From Rhizobiales bacterium UBA1912 (lineage in GTDB: Bacteria; Pseudomonadota; Alphaproteobacteria; Rhizobiales; Devosiaceae): a stretch of 64,000 bases of DNA. Each line of letters begins with the position of its first letter. The first letter of the stretch is position 1. This document shows, piece by piece, positions 7,967 through 15,777 of this stretch. A program made the position numbers and the translations under genes. The DNA is taken from contig DDGC01000001.1 in NCBI GenBank assembly GCA_002337455.1, forward strand, positions 22,927 through 86,926, in the 5' to 3' direction. A model generated the notes under the pieces. It saw only the letters and a list, made by a program, of their open reading frames with translations. It did not search any database and was not told the origin of the DNA.

Positions 7967-9229
7967 ATGATCTCGAAATCGAGACTGCTTTGCACCACTG
8001 CAGGGCTGGCCATCGCCCTGACCGCAACACCGTTGCTGGCCCAGGACGTGACGCTGACCATCGAAAGCTGGCGCAATGACGATCTGACCATCTGGCAGCA
8101 GACCCTGATCCCGGCCTTCGAAGCGGCCAATCCGGGGATCAAGATCAATTTCGCACCCACGGCGCCGACCGAATACAACGCGGCGCTCAATGCCAAGCTC
8201 GATGCGGGCTCGGCGGGCGATCTCATCACCTGCCGCCCGTTCGATGCTTCGCTGGCCCTGTTCGAAGCGGGCTATCTCGCCCCGCTCGACGATCTTGAAG
8301 GCATCGCGAATTTCTCCAACGTCGCCAAATCGGCCTGGAACACAGACGATGGCTCGACCCCGTTCTGCGTACCCATGGCTTCGGTGATCCACGGCTTTAT
8401 CTACAATGCCGATGCTTTCGCCGAACTGGGACTGGAAGAGCCCACGACCGTTGAAGAATTCTACGCCGTGCTCGACGCCATTCAGGCCGACGGCACCTAT
8501 ATCCCGATGGCCATGGGCACCGTGGACCAGTGGGAAGCGGCAACCATGGGCTACCAGAATATCGGCCCGACCTACTGGAAGGGCGAAGAGGGCCGTCTTG
8601 CGCTGATCTCGGGCGAACAGTCCCTGACCGACGAGGGGTGGGTCGAGCCCTATCGCGAGCTTGCCCGCTGGGCGGACTATCTCGGCGAGGGGTTCGAGGC
8701 ACAGACCTATCCCGACTCCCAGAACCTGTTCACGCTTGGCCGCGCCGCCATCTTCCCGGCCGGTTCGTGGGAAATTGCGCTGTTTGAAGAACAGGCCGAT
8801 TTCGAGCTGGGCGCCTTCCCGCCGCCGGTCGTTTCCGAGGGCGACACGTGCTATATTTCCGACCACAACGACATCGGCATCGGCATGAACGCCGCCACCT
8901 CCCATCCTGAAGAGGCGCGTACGTTCCTCAACTGGGTGGCATCGGCGGAATTTGCATCGCTCTATGCCAATGCACTGCCGGGCTTTTTCGGCCTTTCGAG
9001 CGAGCCGGTGGAAATCGAGAACGCTTTGGCCAACGAGTTCGTCTCATGGCGCAACGAGTGTGAATCGACGATCCGTTCGACCTACGCGATCCTGTCGCGC
9101 GGCACGCCGAACCTCGAAAACGAGACCTGGAACGCTTCGGCCAACGTCATGAACAGCAGCGAAACCCCTGAGGACGCCGCTGCGCGTCTGCAGGAAGGCC
9201 TCGAGAGCTGGTACACGCCGGGCATGTAA
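7967..9229 (+). CDS. Sugar ABC transporter substrate-binding protein (family 1)
   Basis: Periplasmic component of the importer encoded by the next genes. It has 420 residues, with the signal peptide MISKSRLLCTTAGLAIALTA, cleavage near LLAQ-DV. The mature part starts VTLTIESWRNDD and has the family-1 features: WQQTLIPAFEAANPGI, AAFxxG-type AGDLITCRPF, an FPAGSWEI segment and GEDTCYISDHNDIGIGMNA near the hinge. An AAGGAGAGG ribosome site precedes the ATG. Its place directly after murQ points to an amino sugar (GlcNAc, MurNAc or anhydro-muropeptide sugar) as ligand; this is inferred from context. Confidence 0.92.
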   Translation: MISKSRLLCTTAGLAIALTATPLLAQDVTLTIESWRNDDLTIWQQTLIPAFEAANPGIKINFAPTAPTEYNAALNAKLDAGSAGDLITCRPFDASLALFEAGYLAPLDDLEGIANFSNVAKSAWNTDDGSTPFCVPMASVIHGFIYNADAFAELGLEEPTTVEEFYAVLDAIQADGTYIPMAMGTVDQWEAATMGYQNIGPTYWKGEEGRLALISGEQSLTDEGWVEPYRELARWADYLGEGFEAQTYPDSQNLFTLGRAAIFPAGSWEIALFEEQADFELGAFPPPVVSEGDTCYISDHNDIGIGMNAATSHPEEARTFLNWVASAEFASLYANALPGFFGLSSEPVEIENALANEFVSWRNECESTIRSTYAILSRGTPNLENETWNASANVMNSSETPEDAAARLQEGLESWYTPGM

Positions 9230-9291
9230 GCGCAAATTGCTGCGTCCCTCATCTCTCCCCTCGGGGAAGGGGTGAGGGGGCACCAACATCA

Positions 9292-9312
9292 GCGGGCGGC
9301 ACTGCCGCCCGC
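9292..9312 (+). repeat. Intercistronic 9-bp stem-loop between binding protein and first permease
   Basis: GCGGGCGGC-ACT-GCCGCCCGC is a perfect inverted repeat in the gap before the permease. A stem at this place commonly protects the upstream binding-protein mRNA and lowers permease expression. Just upstream (9247-9281) lies a CCCTCATCTCTCCCC...GGGGTGAGGG palindrome of the type scattered through rhizobial genomes. Confidence 0.5.
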
Positions 9313-9339
9313 CCTTGACACTCTGAGGGGAGCATCATC

Positions 9340-10275
9340 ATGGCGGTGGATCAGGACACGACGTCCAAACCCGCGCGGCGCTGGCATATTGCCGTTTTTC
9401 TAGCGCCCGCGGTGCTCGTTTATACCGCCATCATGATTGTCCCGCTGTTTTCGACGCTGTTCCAATCGCTGTTCAATACGGTTGAGGGGGAGCGCGCCTT
9501 TGTGGGCCTTGGCAATTTCGCAACGCTGTTTTTCGACCCGCGCTGGGCGGCGAGCTTCTGGAATGCGCTGTCGAACAATTTCTGGTTCTTTGTGATCCAC
9601 ATGATCGTGCAAAACCCCATAGGGGTGCTGCTGGCGGCGATCCTGTCCAACCCCAATCTGCGGCTGCGGGGGTTTTATCGCACGGCAATCTTTATCCCCA
9701 CCATCCTCTCGTTCGTGATCGTGGGCTTCGTGTGGAAGCTCATCCTGTCGCCGCTGTGGGGGATTGCGCCCAACATGCTCGACGCGATCGGGCTGCGGGC
9801 GCTCTTTGCGCCCTGGCTGGGCCAGGAGGGCGCGGCGCTGACCACGCTGGCGCTGGTTTCGGTCTGGCAATTCGTGGGCATTCCCATGATGCTGATTTAC
9901 GCAGCGCTGCTATCGATCCCCGATGAGGTGATCGAGGCGGCGGAAATCGACGGCGTGACCGGGGCAAAGCAGTTCTTCAAGATCCAGCTGCCGCTGATCC
10001 TGCCGACCATCGGGATCATTTCGATCCTGACCTTTGTGGGCAATTTCAACGCCTTCGATCTGATCTATGTGAGCCAGGGCGCCCAGGCGGGGCCGAACTA
10101 TTCCACCGACATCTTGGGCACCCTGCTCTATCGCACCTTCTTTGGTTTCCAGCTCCAACTGGGCGATCCGAACATGGGGTCGACGATTGCCACGATGATG
10201 TTCCTCATCATCCTGGTTGGTGTTTCGATCTATCTGTTCGGCATCCAGACCCGGTTGCGGAGGTATCAATTCTGA
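9340..10275 (+). CDS. Sugar ABC transporter permease (MalF/UgpA type)
   Basis: Inner-membrane channel subunit of 311 residues with six predicted membrane segments, beginning HIAVFLAPAVLVYTAIMIVPLF. The cytosolic coupling loop with the EAA-type motif is visible as EVIEAAEIDGVTGAKQFFKIQLPLILPTI. It lies between the binding protein and the second permease, whose ATG shares the last base of its stop (TGATG). The ligand is inferred to be an amino sugar from the murQ context. Confidence 0.92.
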   Translation: MAVDQDTTSKPARRWHIAVFLAPAVLVYTAIMIVPLFSTLFQSLFNTVEGERAFVGLGNFATLFFDPRWAASFWNALSNNFWFFVIHMIVQNPIGVLLAAILSNPNLRLRGFYRTAIFIPTILSFVIVGFVWKLILSPLWGIAPNMLDAIGLRALFAPWLGQEGAALTTLALVSVWQFVGIPMMLIYAALLSIPDEVIEAAEIDGVTGAKQFFKIQLPLILPTIGIISILTFVGNFNAFDLIYVSQGAQAGPNYSTDILGTLLYRTFFGFQLQLGDPNMGSTIATMMFLIILVGVSIYLFGIQTRLRRYQF

Positions 10276-11114
10276 TGAACACGGCCCGTTCTTCCCTGCC
10301 CCGCGCCCTTGCCGCCCATGGCGTTCTGATCGCCTATACGCTGATCGCGCTGTTTCCGGTGTTCGTTATCGTCATCAACGCGTTCAAGGAACGCCGGGCG
10401 ATCTTTAACGATCCGCTGGCCCTGCCCGGCCCCGAGAGCTTTTCGACGATCGGGTTCGAGACGGTGACGAGCCAGGGCAATTTCCTGCTCTATTTCCAGA
10501 ACTCGCTGATCGTGACCGTAGTTTCGCTGTTCTGCGTGCTGCTGTTCGGCGCCATGGCGGCGTTCGCGCTGTCGGAATACCGCTTCAAGGGCAATCCGCT
10601 GATGGCGCTCTATCTGGCGCTGGGGATCATGATTCCCATCCGGCTGGGCACTGTGGCGATCCTGCAGATCATGGTGGCCTCACGGCTCGTCAACACCCAC
10701 ACGGCGCTGATCCTTGTTTACACGGCGCAGGGGCTGCCGCTGGCGATCTTTATTCTCTCCGAATTCATGCGCACGGTTTCGGCCGATCTGAAAAATGCCG
10801 GGCGGATCGATGGCCTCAGCGAATACCGGATTTTCTTCACGCTGGTTCTGCCGCTGGTGCGGCCCGCCATGGCGACGGTGGCGGTGTTTACGATGATCCC
10901 GATCTGGAACGATCTGTGGTTCCCACTGATCCTGGCGCCGGCTGAAGCCACCAAGACCGTGACGCTGGGCGCGCAGGTGTTTATCGGGCAGTTCGTTACC
11001 AACTGGAACGCGGTGCTGGCGGCGCTGACGCTGGCGATTATCCCGGTTCTGGTTCTCTATCTCATCTTCTCGCGGCAATTGATCCGCGGCATCACTTCGG
11101 GAGCCGTCAAATGA
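10275..11114 (+). CDS. Sugar ABC transporter permease (MalG/UgpE type)
   Basis: Second channel subunit, 279 residues, six predicted membrane segments. Its EAA loop reads DLKNAGRIDGLSEYRIFFTLVLPLVRPA, and the C-terminal LIFSRQLIRGITSGAVK is the usual MalG-type ending. The start overlaps the stop of the first permease by one base, and its own stop overlaps the oxidoreductase gene by four bases, so the whole run is one operon. Confidence 0.92.
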   Translation: MNTARSSLPRALAAHGVLIAYTLIALFPVFVIVINAFKERRAIFNDPLALPGPESFSTIGFETVTSQGNFLLYFQNSLIVTVVSLFCVLLFGAMAAFALSEYRFKGNPLMALYLALGIMIPIRLGTVAILQIMVASRLVNTHTALILVYTAQGLPLAIFILSEFMRTVSADLKNAGRIDGLSEYRIFFTLVLPLVRPAMATVAVFTMIPIWNDLWFPLILAPAEATKTVTLGAQVFIGQFVTNWNAVLAALTLAIIPVLVLYLIFSRQLIRGITSGAVK

Positions 11115-12166
11115 GCCACCCAATTCGCGTGCTCGTTGCCGGTCTGGGCAATATGGGCCGGGCGCATGCCATGGCCTATCACAACCATCCCGGATACGAG
11201 ATCGTCGGCGTTGTGACGCGCAGCCGGGATTCCGTTCCCGAAGGGCTGACCGGCTACCCGCACTGGAGCGATTTTCACGAAGCGATTGAGGCGACAAAGC
11301 CCGATCTGGCTTCGATCAACACCTATTCCGACAGCCATGCCGATTATTCGGTCGCGGCGATGCAAGCCGGCGCGCATGTGTTTATCGAAAAGCCGCTGGC
11401 AACCACGGTGGCCGATGCGCAGCGAGTTGTCGACACGGCGACCCGGCTGGGGAAGAAACTGGTGGTTGGCTATATCCTGCGCCACCATCCCTCCTGGGTG
11501 CGGCTGATTAAGGAGGCGCGCGAATTGGGCGGGCCTTATGTGTTCCGCATGAACCTCAACCAGCAATCGGCGGGGCGGTTCTGGCGCACACACAAGACGC
11601 TGATGGAGACCACATCGCCGATTGTCGATTGCGGGGTGCATTATGTGGATGTGATGTGCCAGATCACCGACGCCAAGCCGGTGCAGGTGCGCGGCATGGG
11701 GGTGCGGCTCAGCGATGAGATCGCCTCCGACATGTATAATTACGGGCATCTGCAGGTGATGTTCGACGACGGTTCGGTGGGCTGGTACGAGGCGGCCTGG
11801 GGGCCGATGATTTCGGAAACGGCGTTTTTCGTCAAAGACATCATGACGCCGAAAGGCTCGGTGTCGATCGTCATGGACGAGGGCGCGAAATCGTCCGATC
11901 ACGAGACCCACACCAAGACCGACAGAATCCGTATCCACCGGGCCGATCTGGGGGGCGACGGCGAATTCATCCACGAGGACGAAATGTTGTCGATGGACGG
12001 CGAGCCGGGCCACGATGCGTTGTGTGCGCGGGAACAGGACTATGTGTACCGGGCGATTACCGAGGATGTCGACCTGGGCCGGCACATGAGCGACGCGGTC
12101 CAATCGCTGCGCATCTGCCTTGCCGCCGATGAATCGATCAAGACCGGCAAGCCGGTGGATTTGTGA
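11111..12166 (+). CDS. Gfo/Idh/MocA family NAD(P)-dependent oxidoreductase
   Basis: A 351-residue cytosolic dehydrogenase. The Rossmann loop is VLVAGLGNMGRAHAMAYHNHPG, and the catalytic EKP appears in HVFIEKPLATTVADA near residue 97. The C-terminal alpha/beta domain contains DCGVHYVDVMCQITDAKP, with the His often used in catalysis. Members oxidise or epimerise sugars and polyols. Its place between the permeases and the ATPase of an amino-sugar importer suggests it acts on the imported sugar. The precise substrate cannot be read from sequence. Confidence 0.9.
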   Translation: MSHPIRVLVAGLGNMGRAHAMAYHNHPGYEIVGVVTRSRDSVPEGLTGYPHWSDFHEAIEATKPDLASINTYSDSHADYSVAAMQAGAHVFIEKPLATTVADAQRVVDTATRLGKKLVVGYILRHHPSWVRLIKEARELGGPYVFRMNLNQQSAGRFWRTHKTLMETTSPIVDCGVHYVDVMCQITDAKPVQVRGMGVRLSDEIASDMYNYGHLQVMFDDGSVGWYEAAWGPMISETAFFVKDIMTPKGSVSIVMDEGAKSSDHETHTKTDRIRIHRADLGGDGEFIHEDEMLSMDGEPGHDALCAREQDYVYRAITEDVDLGRHMSDAVQSLRICLAADESIKTGKPVDL

Positions 12167-12180
12167 AACGAGGATCAAGA

Positions 12181-13182
12181 ATGACCGCTCTCGAACTTTC
12201 CGGCATCAAGAAAACCTTCGGGTCCACCGACGTTTTGCACGGGATCGACCTTTCGGTCGATGAGGGCGAATTCGTTATTTTCGTCGGGCCATCGGGTTGC
12301 GGGAAGTCGACGCTGTTGCGGATCATTGCCGGGCTGGAAGATGCCAGCGCGGGGACGGTCAAAATCGATGGCAATGTGGTCAACACCACCCCGCCCGCCA
12401 AGCGCGGCATCGCCATGGTGTTCCAGTCCTATGCGCTTTACCCGCACCTGACGGTGAAGGGCAATATGAGCCTGGCCATGAAGCAGGAAGGCGCGGCGAA
12501 ATCGGAAATCGATGACCGCGTGGGGGTGGCGAGCAAAATGCTGGGGCTCGACCCGCTGCTTGAGCGCCGGCCGTCCGAGCTTTCGGGCGGGCAGCGCCAG
12601 CGCGTAGCCATCGGGCGGGCCGTTGTGCGCAAGCCAAAACTGTTTTTGTTCGACGAGCCGCTGTCCAATCTCGACGCGGCGCTGCGGGTCAACACGCGGC
12701 TCGAGATTGCCCGGCTGCATCGGGAACTGGCGGCGACCATGGTCTATGTCACGCACGACCAGGTGGAGGCCATGACGCTGGCCGACAAGATCGTCGTGAT
12801 GAATGCGGGGCGGATCGAGCAGATCGGCACGCCGATGGAGCTCTATAACAGGCCGGCCAACATGTTCGTTGCCGGGTTTATCGGCTCACCGCAGATGAAT
12901 TTTCTCGATGCCGGGGCGCTGGGCGAAACGTCGGCAAAGACCGTCGGCATAAGGCCCGAGCATATGAGCGTGTCGGAAACCGCGGGCGATCTGGCTTGCG
13001 AGGTTGTGCATATCGAGCAGCTCGGGGCCGACACCAATCTTTATCTGCGCAACGAGAAGGCCGGGCTTTTGACGGCGCGGCTGTTCGGGGAGCATTATTT
13101 CGCGCCGGGCTCGAAAGTGTTTGTGACGTTCGAGGCGGCCAAGCGGCATCTGTTTGACGCCGATGGCAAAGCGGTCCGGTAG
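12181..13182 (+). CDS. Sugar ABC transporter ATP-binding protein (UgpC/MalK family)
   Basis: ATPase of the importer, 333 residues. Walker A GPSGCGKST, signature LSGGQRQR, Walker B LFLFDEPLS and the switch His in VTHDQVEAM are all intact. The C-terminal half has the MalK-type regulatory domain (GFIGSPQMNFLDA, VGIRPEHMSV). An in-frame GTG six codons upstream overlaps the oxidoreductase stop, but the ATG at 12181 has the better GAGGA site and matches the family N-terminus. It ends the operon; a palindromic repeat follows. Confidence 0.93.
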   Translation: MTALELSGIKKTFGSTDVLHGIDLSVDEGEFVIFVGPSGCGKSTLLRIIAGLEDASAGTVKIDGNVVNTTPPAKRGIAMVFQSYALYPHLTVKGNMSLAMKQEGAAKSEIDDRVGVASKMLGLDPLLERRPSELSGGQRQRVAIGRAVVRKPKLFLFDEPLSNLDAALRVNTRLEIARLHRELAATMVYVTHDQVEAMTLADKIVVMNAGRIEQIGTPMELYNRPANMFVAGFIGSPQMNFLDAGALGETSAKTVGIRPEHMSVSETAGDLACEVVHIEQLGADTNLYLRNEKAGLLTARLFGEHYFAPGSKVFVTFEAAKRHLFDADGKAVR

Positions 13183-13210
13183 CGGCGGCGATGGCGCACA
13201 GCCGCCAACG

Positions 13211-13255
13211 CTGCCGGGTACTGGGTCCCGGCTCAAGCCCGGGATGACAGCGGTG
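13211..13255. repeat. Dispersed palindromic repeat, family A, copy 1
   Basis: Core ACTGGGTCCCGG...CCGGGATGACA with inverted arms TCCCGG/CCGGGA. Two more copies (13942-13987, 23981-24030) share the core and the flanking CGG(C/T)ACTGG and GATGAC(A/G). It lies between convergent genes. Confidence 0.65.
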
Positions 13256-13285
13256 GGTGGGGCGCGGCTGGGTTATCCCCGCCCT

Positions 13286-13846
13286 CTACAGCGACTTCAA
13301 AAATTCCCGCGAGCGGTCGAGGCAGAGTTTGGCGGCGGCCTCGTTGTAGTCGTCGAGGCTGGGGTCGAGGAAATAGTGGCCGGCACCGTCATAGCGGTGC
13401 ATCTGGAGATCGGCCTCACCCTTTTGCGCCACCCAATCGGCGAAATAGTCTTCGTCATCGAATGGATCGGGGTGCGCGATATGCACCGAAACGGGCAGAC
13501 CCGGCATGGGCGGCTCCATCCAGTCCGTAATGCCGGCAAACAGAAGGGCCCCTGCCATTTTCGGACGGTCGGTCCAGAATTCCCCGATCAGCGACGCCCC
13601 AAACGACACGCCCGACAGGACAGCCTCTGGCGGCGCCGCCCCAATCGCCGCCCCGGCTCGCTCCATAATGGCCCCTGTTCCCACTTCCTTGCGCAAGGCG
13701 AAGGCCGCATCGTAATTGTCGGCCGATTGTCCATCGAACAGGTCAGGCAGCGTGACGGTATGGCCGTCGGCCTCGAATACGGCGGCGATTTCGCCCTCGA
13801 TGGGCCGCAGGCCGAGGATGGAATGGAACAGAACGATATGAGCCAT
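13286..13846 (-). CDS. Dienelactone hydrolase family protein
   Basis: A 186-residue alpha/beta hydrolase of the dienelactone hydrolase type. The nucleophile elbow is GVSFGAS (Ser, after AVLSG) instead of the Cys of true dienelactone hydrolases. The acid/base region VSVHIAHPDPFDDEDYF and YDGAGHYFLDPSL carry the probable Asp and His. It has the length and start (MAHIVLFHSILGLRP) of small DLH proteins common in rhizobia. It stands alone between two family-A repeats. The physiological ester is unknown. Confidence 0.85.
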   Translation of the reverse strand: MAHIVLFHSILGLRPIEGEIAAVFEADGHTVTLPDLFDGQSADNYDAAFALRKEVGTGAIMERAGAAIGAAPPEAVLSGVSFGASLIGEFWTDRPKMAGALLFAGITDWMEPPMPGLPVSVHIAHPDPFDDEDYFADWVAQKGEADLQMHRYDGAGHYFLDPSLDDYNEAAAKLCLDRSREFLKSL

Positions 13847-13941
13847 GATGCACCTCCATTGGTGCCGGCAGCATGTCGTTCTTATTTTGTTCTGTCAAGA
13901 CAAGGGCCCGGAAGCACCCGCCTGAGACAAACGGCAGCTCT

Positions 13942-13987
13942 GGCGGCTACTGGATCCCGGGGCGAGGCCGGGATGACAACGGTGGCA
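13942..13987. repeat. Dispersed palindromic repeat, family A, copy 2
   Basis: GGCTACTGGATCCCGG followed by GGCCGGGATGACA and CGGTGGCAG. It matches the copies at 13211 and 23981 and sits between two minus-strand genes. Confidence 0.65.
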
Positions 13988-13994
13988 GAGCGCC

Positions 13995-14975
13995 TTATTC
14001 GGTGACGCGCAGCACGACGCTGCCGCGCTTGTGTCTGCTGTCGACGCGGGCATGCGCCTTGGCAATGTCGGCGAAATCGAAGACCTGATCGACAACGACG
14101 CGATAGTGCCCTCTGGCCGCCAGATCGGCGAGGAGGGCCACGTCCTCGGGACGTTCCTGGGCCATGCCAGCGATGGAGCGCTTGCCGTCCTTTGGGCGGG
14201 CCAGCATGTCGCCGATCCCTCCATCGACTGCGAGGTAGCGGCCGCCGGGCTTGAGGGCCCGCAGGCAACGCTGGAAGCTGGTGGCGCCGACGGTATCTCC
14301 GATGACATCATAGGCCGATGATACGGCTGTATAATCGGTGGTTGCGTAATCGATGAAAGCGTCGGCGCCCAGGCTCAGGGCCAGTTCGGCATTTGCGGCG
14401 CTTGCGACGGCTGTGACTTTGGCGCCCGAATTTTTAGCCAGCTGCACCATGGCCGAGCCGACGGCGCCCGAAGCGCCGATGACAAGGACGTGCTCGCCGG
14501 TTGTGATGTTTGCTTTGCGCAGGAAATGCAGCGCCGTCGTGCCGCCAAAGCACAGGCCCGCCGCCTCCTCGAACGAGAGGTTTTCGGGCTTTTTGGCGAT
14601 GGGTTTGGTTTCGGAGACCGCTACATATTCCGCGTGACATTTGAGCCTTGTGCCGGGAAAGGCGATCACGGCATCGCCGACGGCGAAGCGCGTGGCGTTG
14701 CGGCCCGTAGCGACGACGATCCCGGCCAGTTCGGTGCCGAAGACCGGCTGGCGCGGACGGGTGATGCCGATGGCGAGCCGCATAAGGGTTTTCATGCCCG
14801 TTGGCACATTAACGGCGCGCATGCGGGCGTCGCCGGAATTGACTGTGGTGGCCACCGTTTTGATGAGGATTTCATCGTCGCGCGGCACGGGCACCGGGCG
14901 GGTGGCGATTTCGACCATTTCCGGGCTGCCATAGGCGGTGACGATGGCGGCTTTCATTGTGGTGGGGATGCTCAT
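13995..14975 (-). CDS. NAD(P)-dependent zinc-independent alcohol dehydrogenase / quinone oxidoreductase (MDR family)
   Basis: A 326-residue medium-chain dehydrogenase/reductase. The N-terminal GroES-like domain is MKAAIVTAYGSPEMVEIATRPVPVPRDDEILIKT in outline. Its cofactor loop is VIGASGAVGSAMVQLAK near residue 160, and GTELAGIVVATG lies before it. No structural-zinc cysteine set is visible, which points to the quinone-oxidoreductase branch. Its start overlaps the stop of a small HTH regulator gene upstream (ATGA), so the two are co-translated. Confidence 0.88.
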   Translation of the reverse strand: MSIPTTMKAAIVTAYGSPEMVEIATRPVPVPRDDEILIKTVATTVNSGDARMRAVNVPTGMKTLMRLAIGITRPRQPVFGTELAGIVVATGRNATRFAVGDAVIAFPGTRLKCHAEYVAVSETKPIAKKPENLSFEEAAGLCFGGTTALHFLRKANITTGEHVLVIGASGAVGSAMVQLAKNSGAKVTAVASAANAELALSLGADAFIDYATTDYTAVSSAYDVIGDTVGATSFQRCLRALKPGGRYLAVDGGIGDMLARPKDGKRSIAGMAQERPEDVALLADLAARGHYRVVVDQVFDFADIAKAHARVDSRHKRGSVVLRVTE

Positions 14976-15199
14976 TTGTCTTTCTCCTCTGCCTTCCAGA
15001 AGAACACCTCGCCGATGGGCGTGCCGAAGGTTTCGGCGATGCGGAAGGCGGCTTCGAGGGAGGGCGAATATTTGTTGTGCTCGATCGCGGCGACGGTCTG
15101 GCGGGTCATGCCGATCCGGTCGGCCAGCTCCTGTTGGGTCATCTCGTTGTGCTCGAAGCGCAGGCGGCGGATCTGGTTGGTGATCGGGGGGCGGGCCAT
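14972..15199 (-). CDS. Small HTH (Xre/Cro-like) transcriptional regulator
   Basis: A 75-residue protein consisting almost only of an Xre-type helix-turn-helix: IRRLRFEHNEMTQQELADRIGMTRQTVAAIEHNKYSPSLEAAF in outline, ending GTPIGEVFFWKAEEKDK. This is the YozG/PezA-like short form often paired with a small membrane protein. The upstream membrane-protein gene ends at its start codon region (15199), and the downstream dehydrogenase overlaps by four bases. The three genes form one operon. Confidence 0.88.
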   Translation of the reverse strand: MARPPITNQIRRLRFEHNEMTQQELADRIGMTRQTVAAIEHNKYSPSLEAAFRIAETFGTPIGEVFFWKAEEKDK

Positions 15200-15663
15200 C
15201 AGTCCATCATCCTGAAATGGACGATCTGGATGATCTCGCGCATCAACGCGGCGAAGCTGAGCGCGAACAGCATGAGATTTATCAGCATGACCGCCGTGGC
15301 ACCGGCCGGATCGGCGGCATACGCGTCGCGGGCGTAACCGGCGACGAGACCGCTCGAAAGGATAACGCCGACCATGAGCCATTCGAGAAGCGTGAGGCCG
15401 ATCTTGTTGGCCCTGGCGTCGATTTCGCGCTCACGCTCGTCGGCCGGGGCATCCATGTTCTGCCGGGCGAGGATCGCGGCGACGATATTGACCGGCAGCA
15501 TTATGGCAATGGATATGCCAAAGCACCAAACGAACAGCCAGAAGACCCTGTCGCCATCAAGCGCGCCCGACAAAGCGGCAGCGGCCACCTGCCAGAAATA
15601 GAATATCCAGACGACCAGTGTGGTCACCACGGCAATCCATGCGTTCTTTTCCCGAAAGGTCAT
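15199..15663 (-). CDS. Hypothetical membrane protein (DUF2178-like size)
   Basis: A 154-residue protein with four predicted membrane segments: NAWIAVVTTLVVWIFYFW, then WLFVWCFGISIAIMLPVNIV, LTLLEWLMVGVILSSGLVA and VMLINLMLFALSFAALM. A charged loop DEREREIDARANKIG lies between segments 2 and 3. Small proteins of this layout are commonly found next to YozG-like HTH regulators, as here, and are thought to be controlled by them. Start at the ATG at 15663 has GGAG six bases upstream. Function unknown. Confidence 0.75.
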   Translation of the reverse strand: MTFREKNAWIAVVTTLVVWIFYFWQVAAAALSGALDGDRVFWLFVWCFGISIAIMLPVNIVAAILARQNMDAPADEREREIDARANKIGLTLLEWLMVGVILSSGLVAGYARDAYAADPAGATAVMLINLMLFALSFAALMREIIQIVHFRMMD

Positions 15664-15777
15664 CACACGCTCCAATGGAAGATATTGTTGGCGCTGTGTG
15701 CGACATTTTTGGCGTTGTGTCAATTATATTTTACATGACGGTGGGCATTTTTGGCACGAGCACTGCCGCGCATGCTG

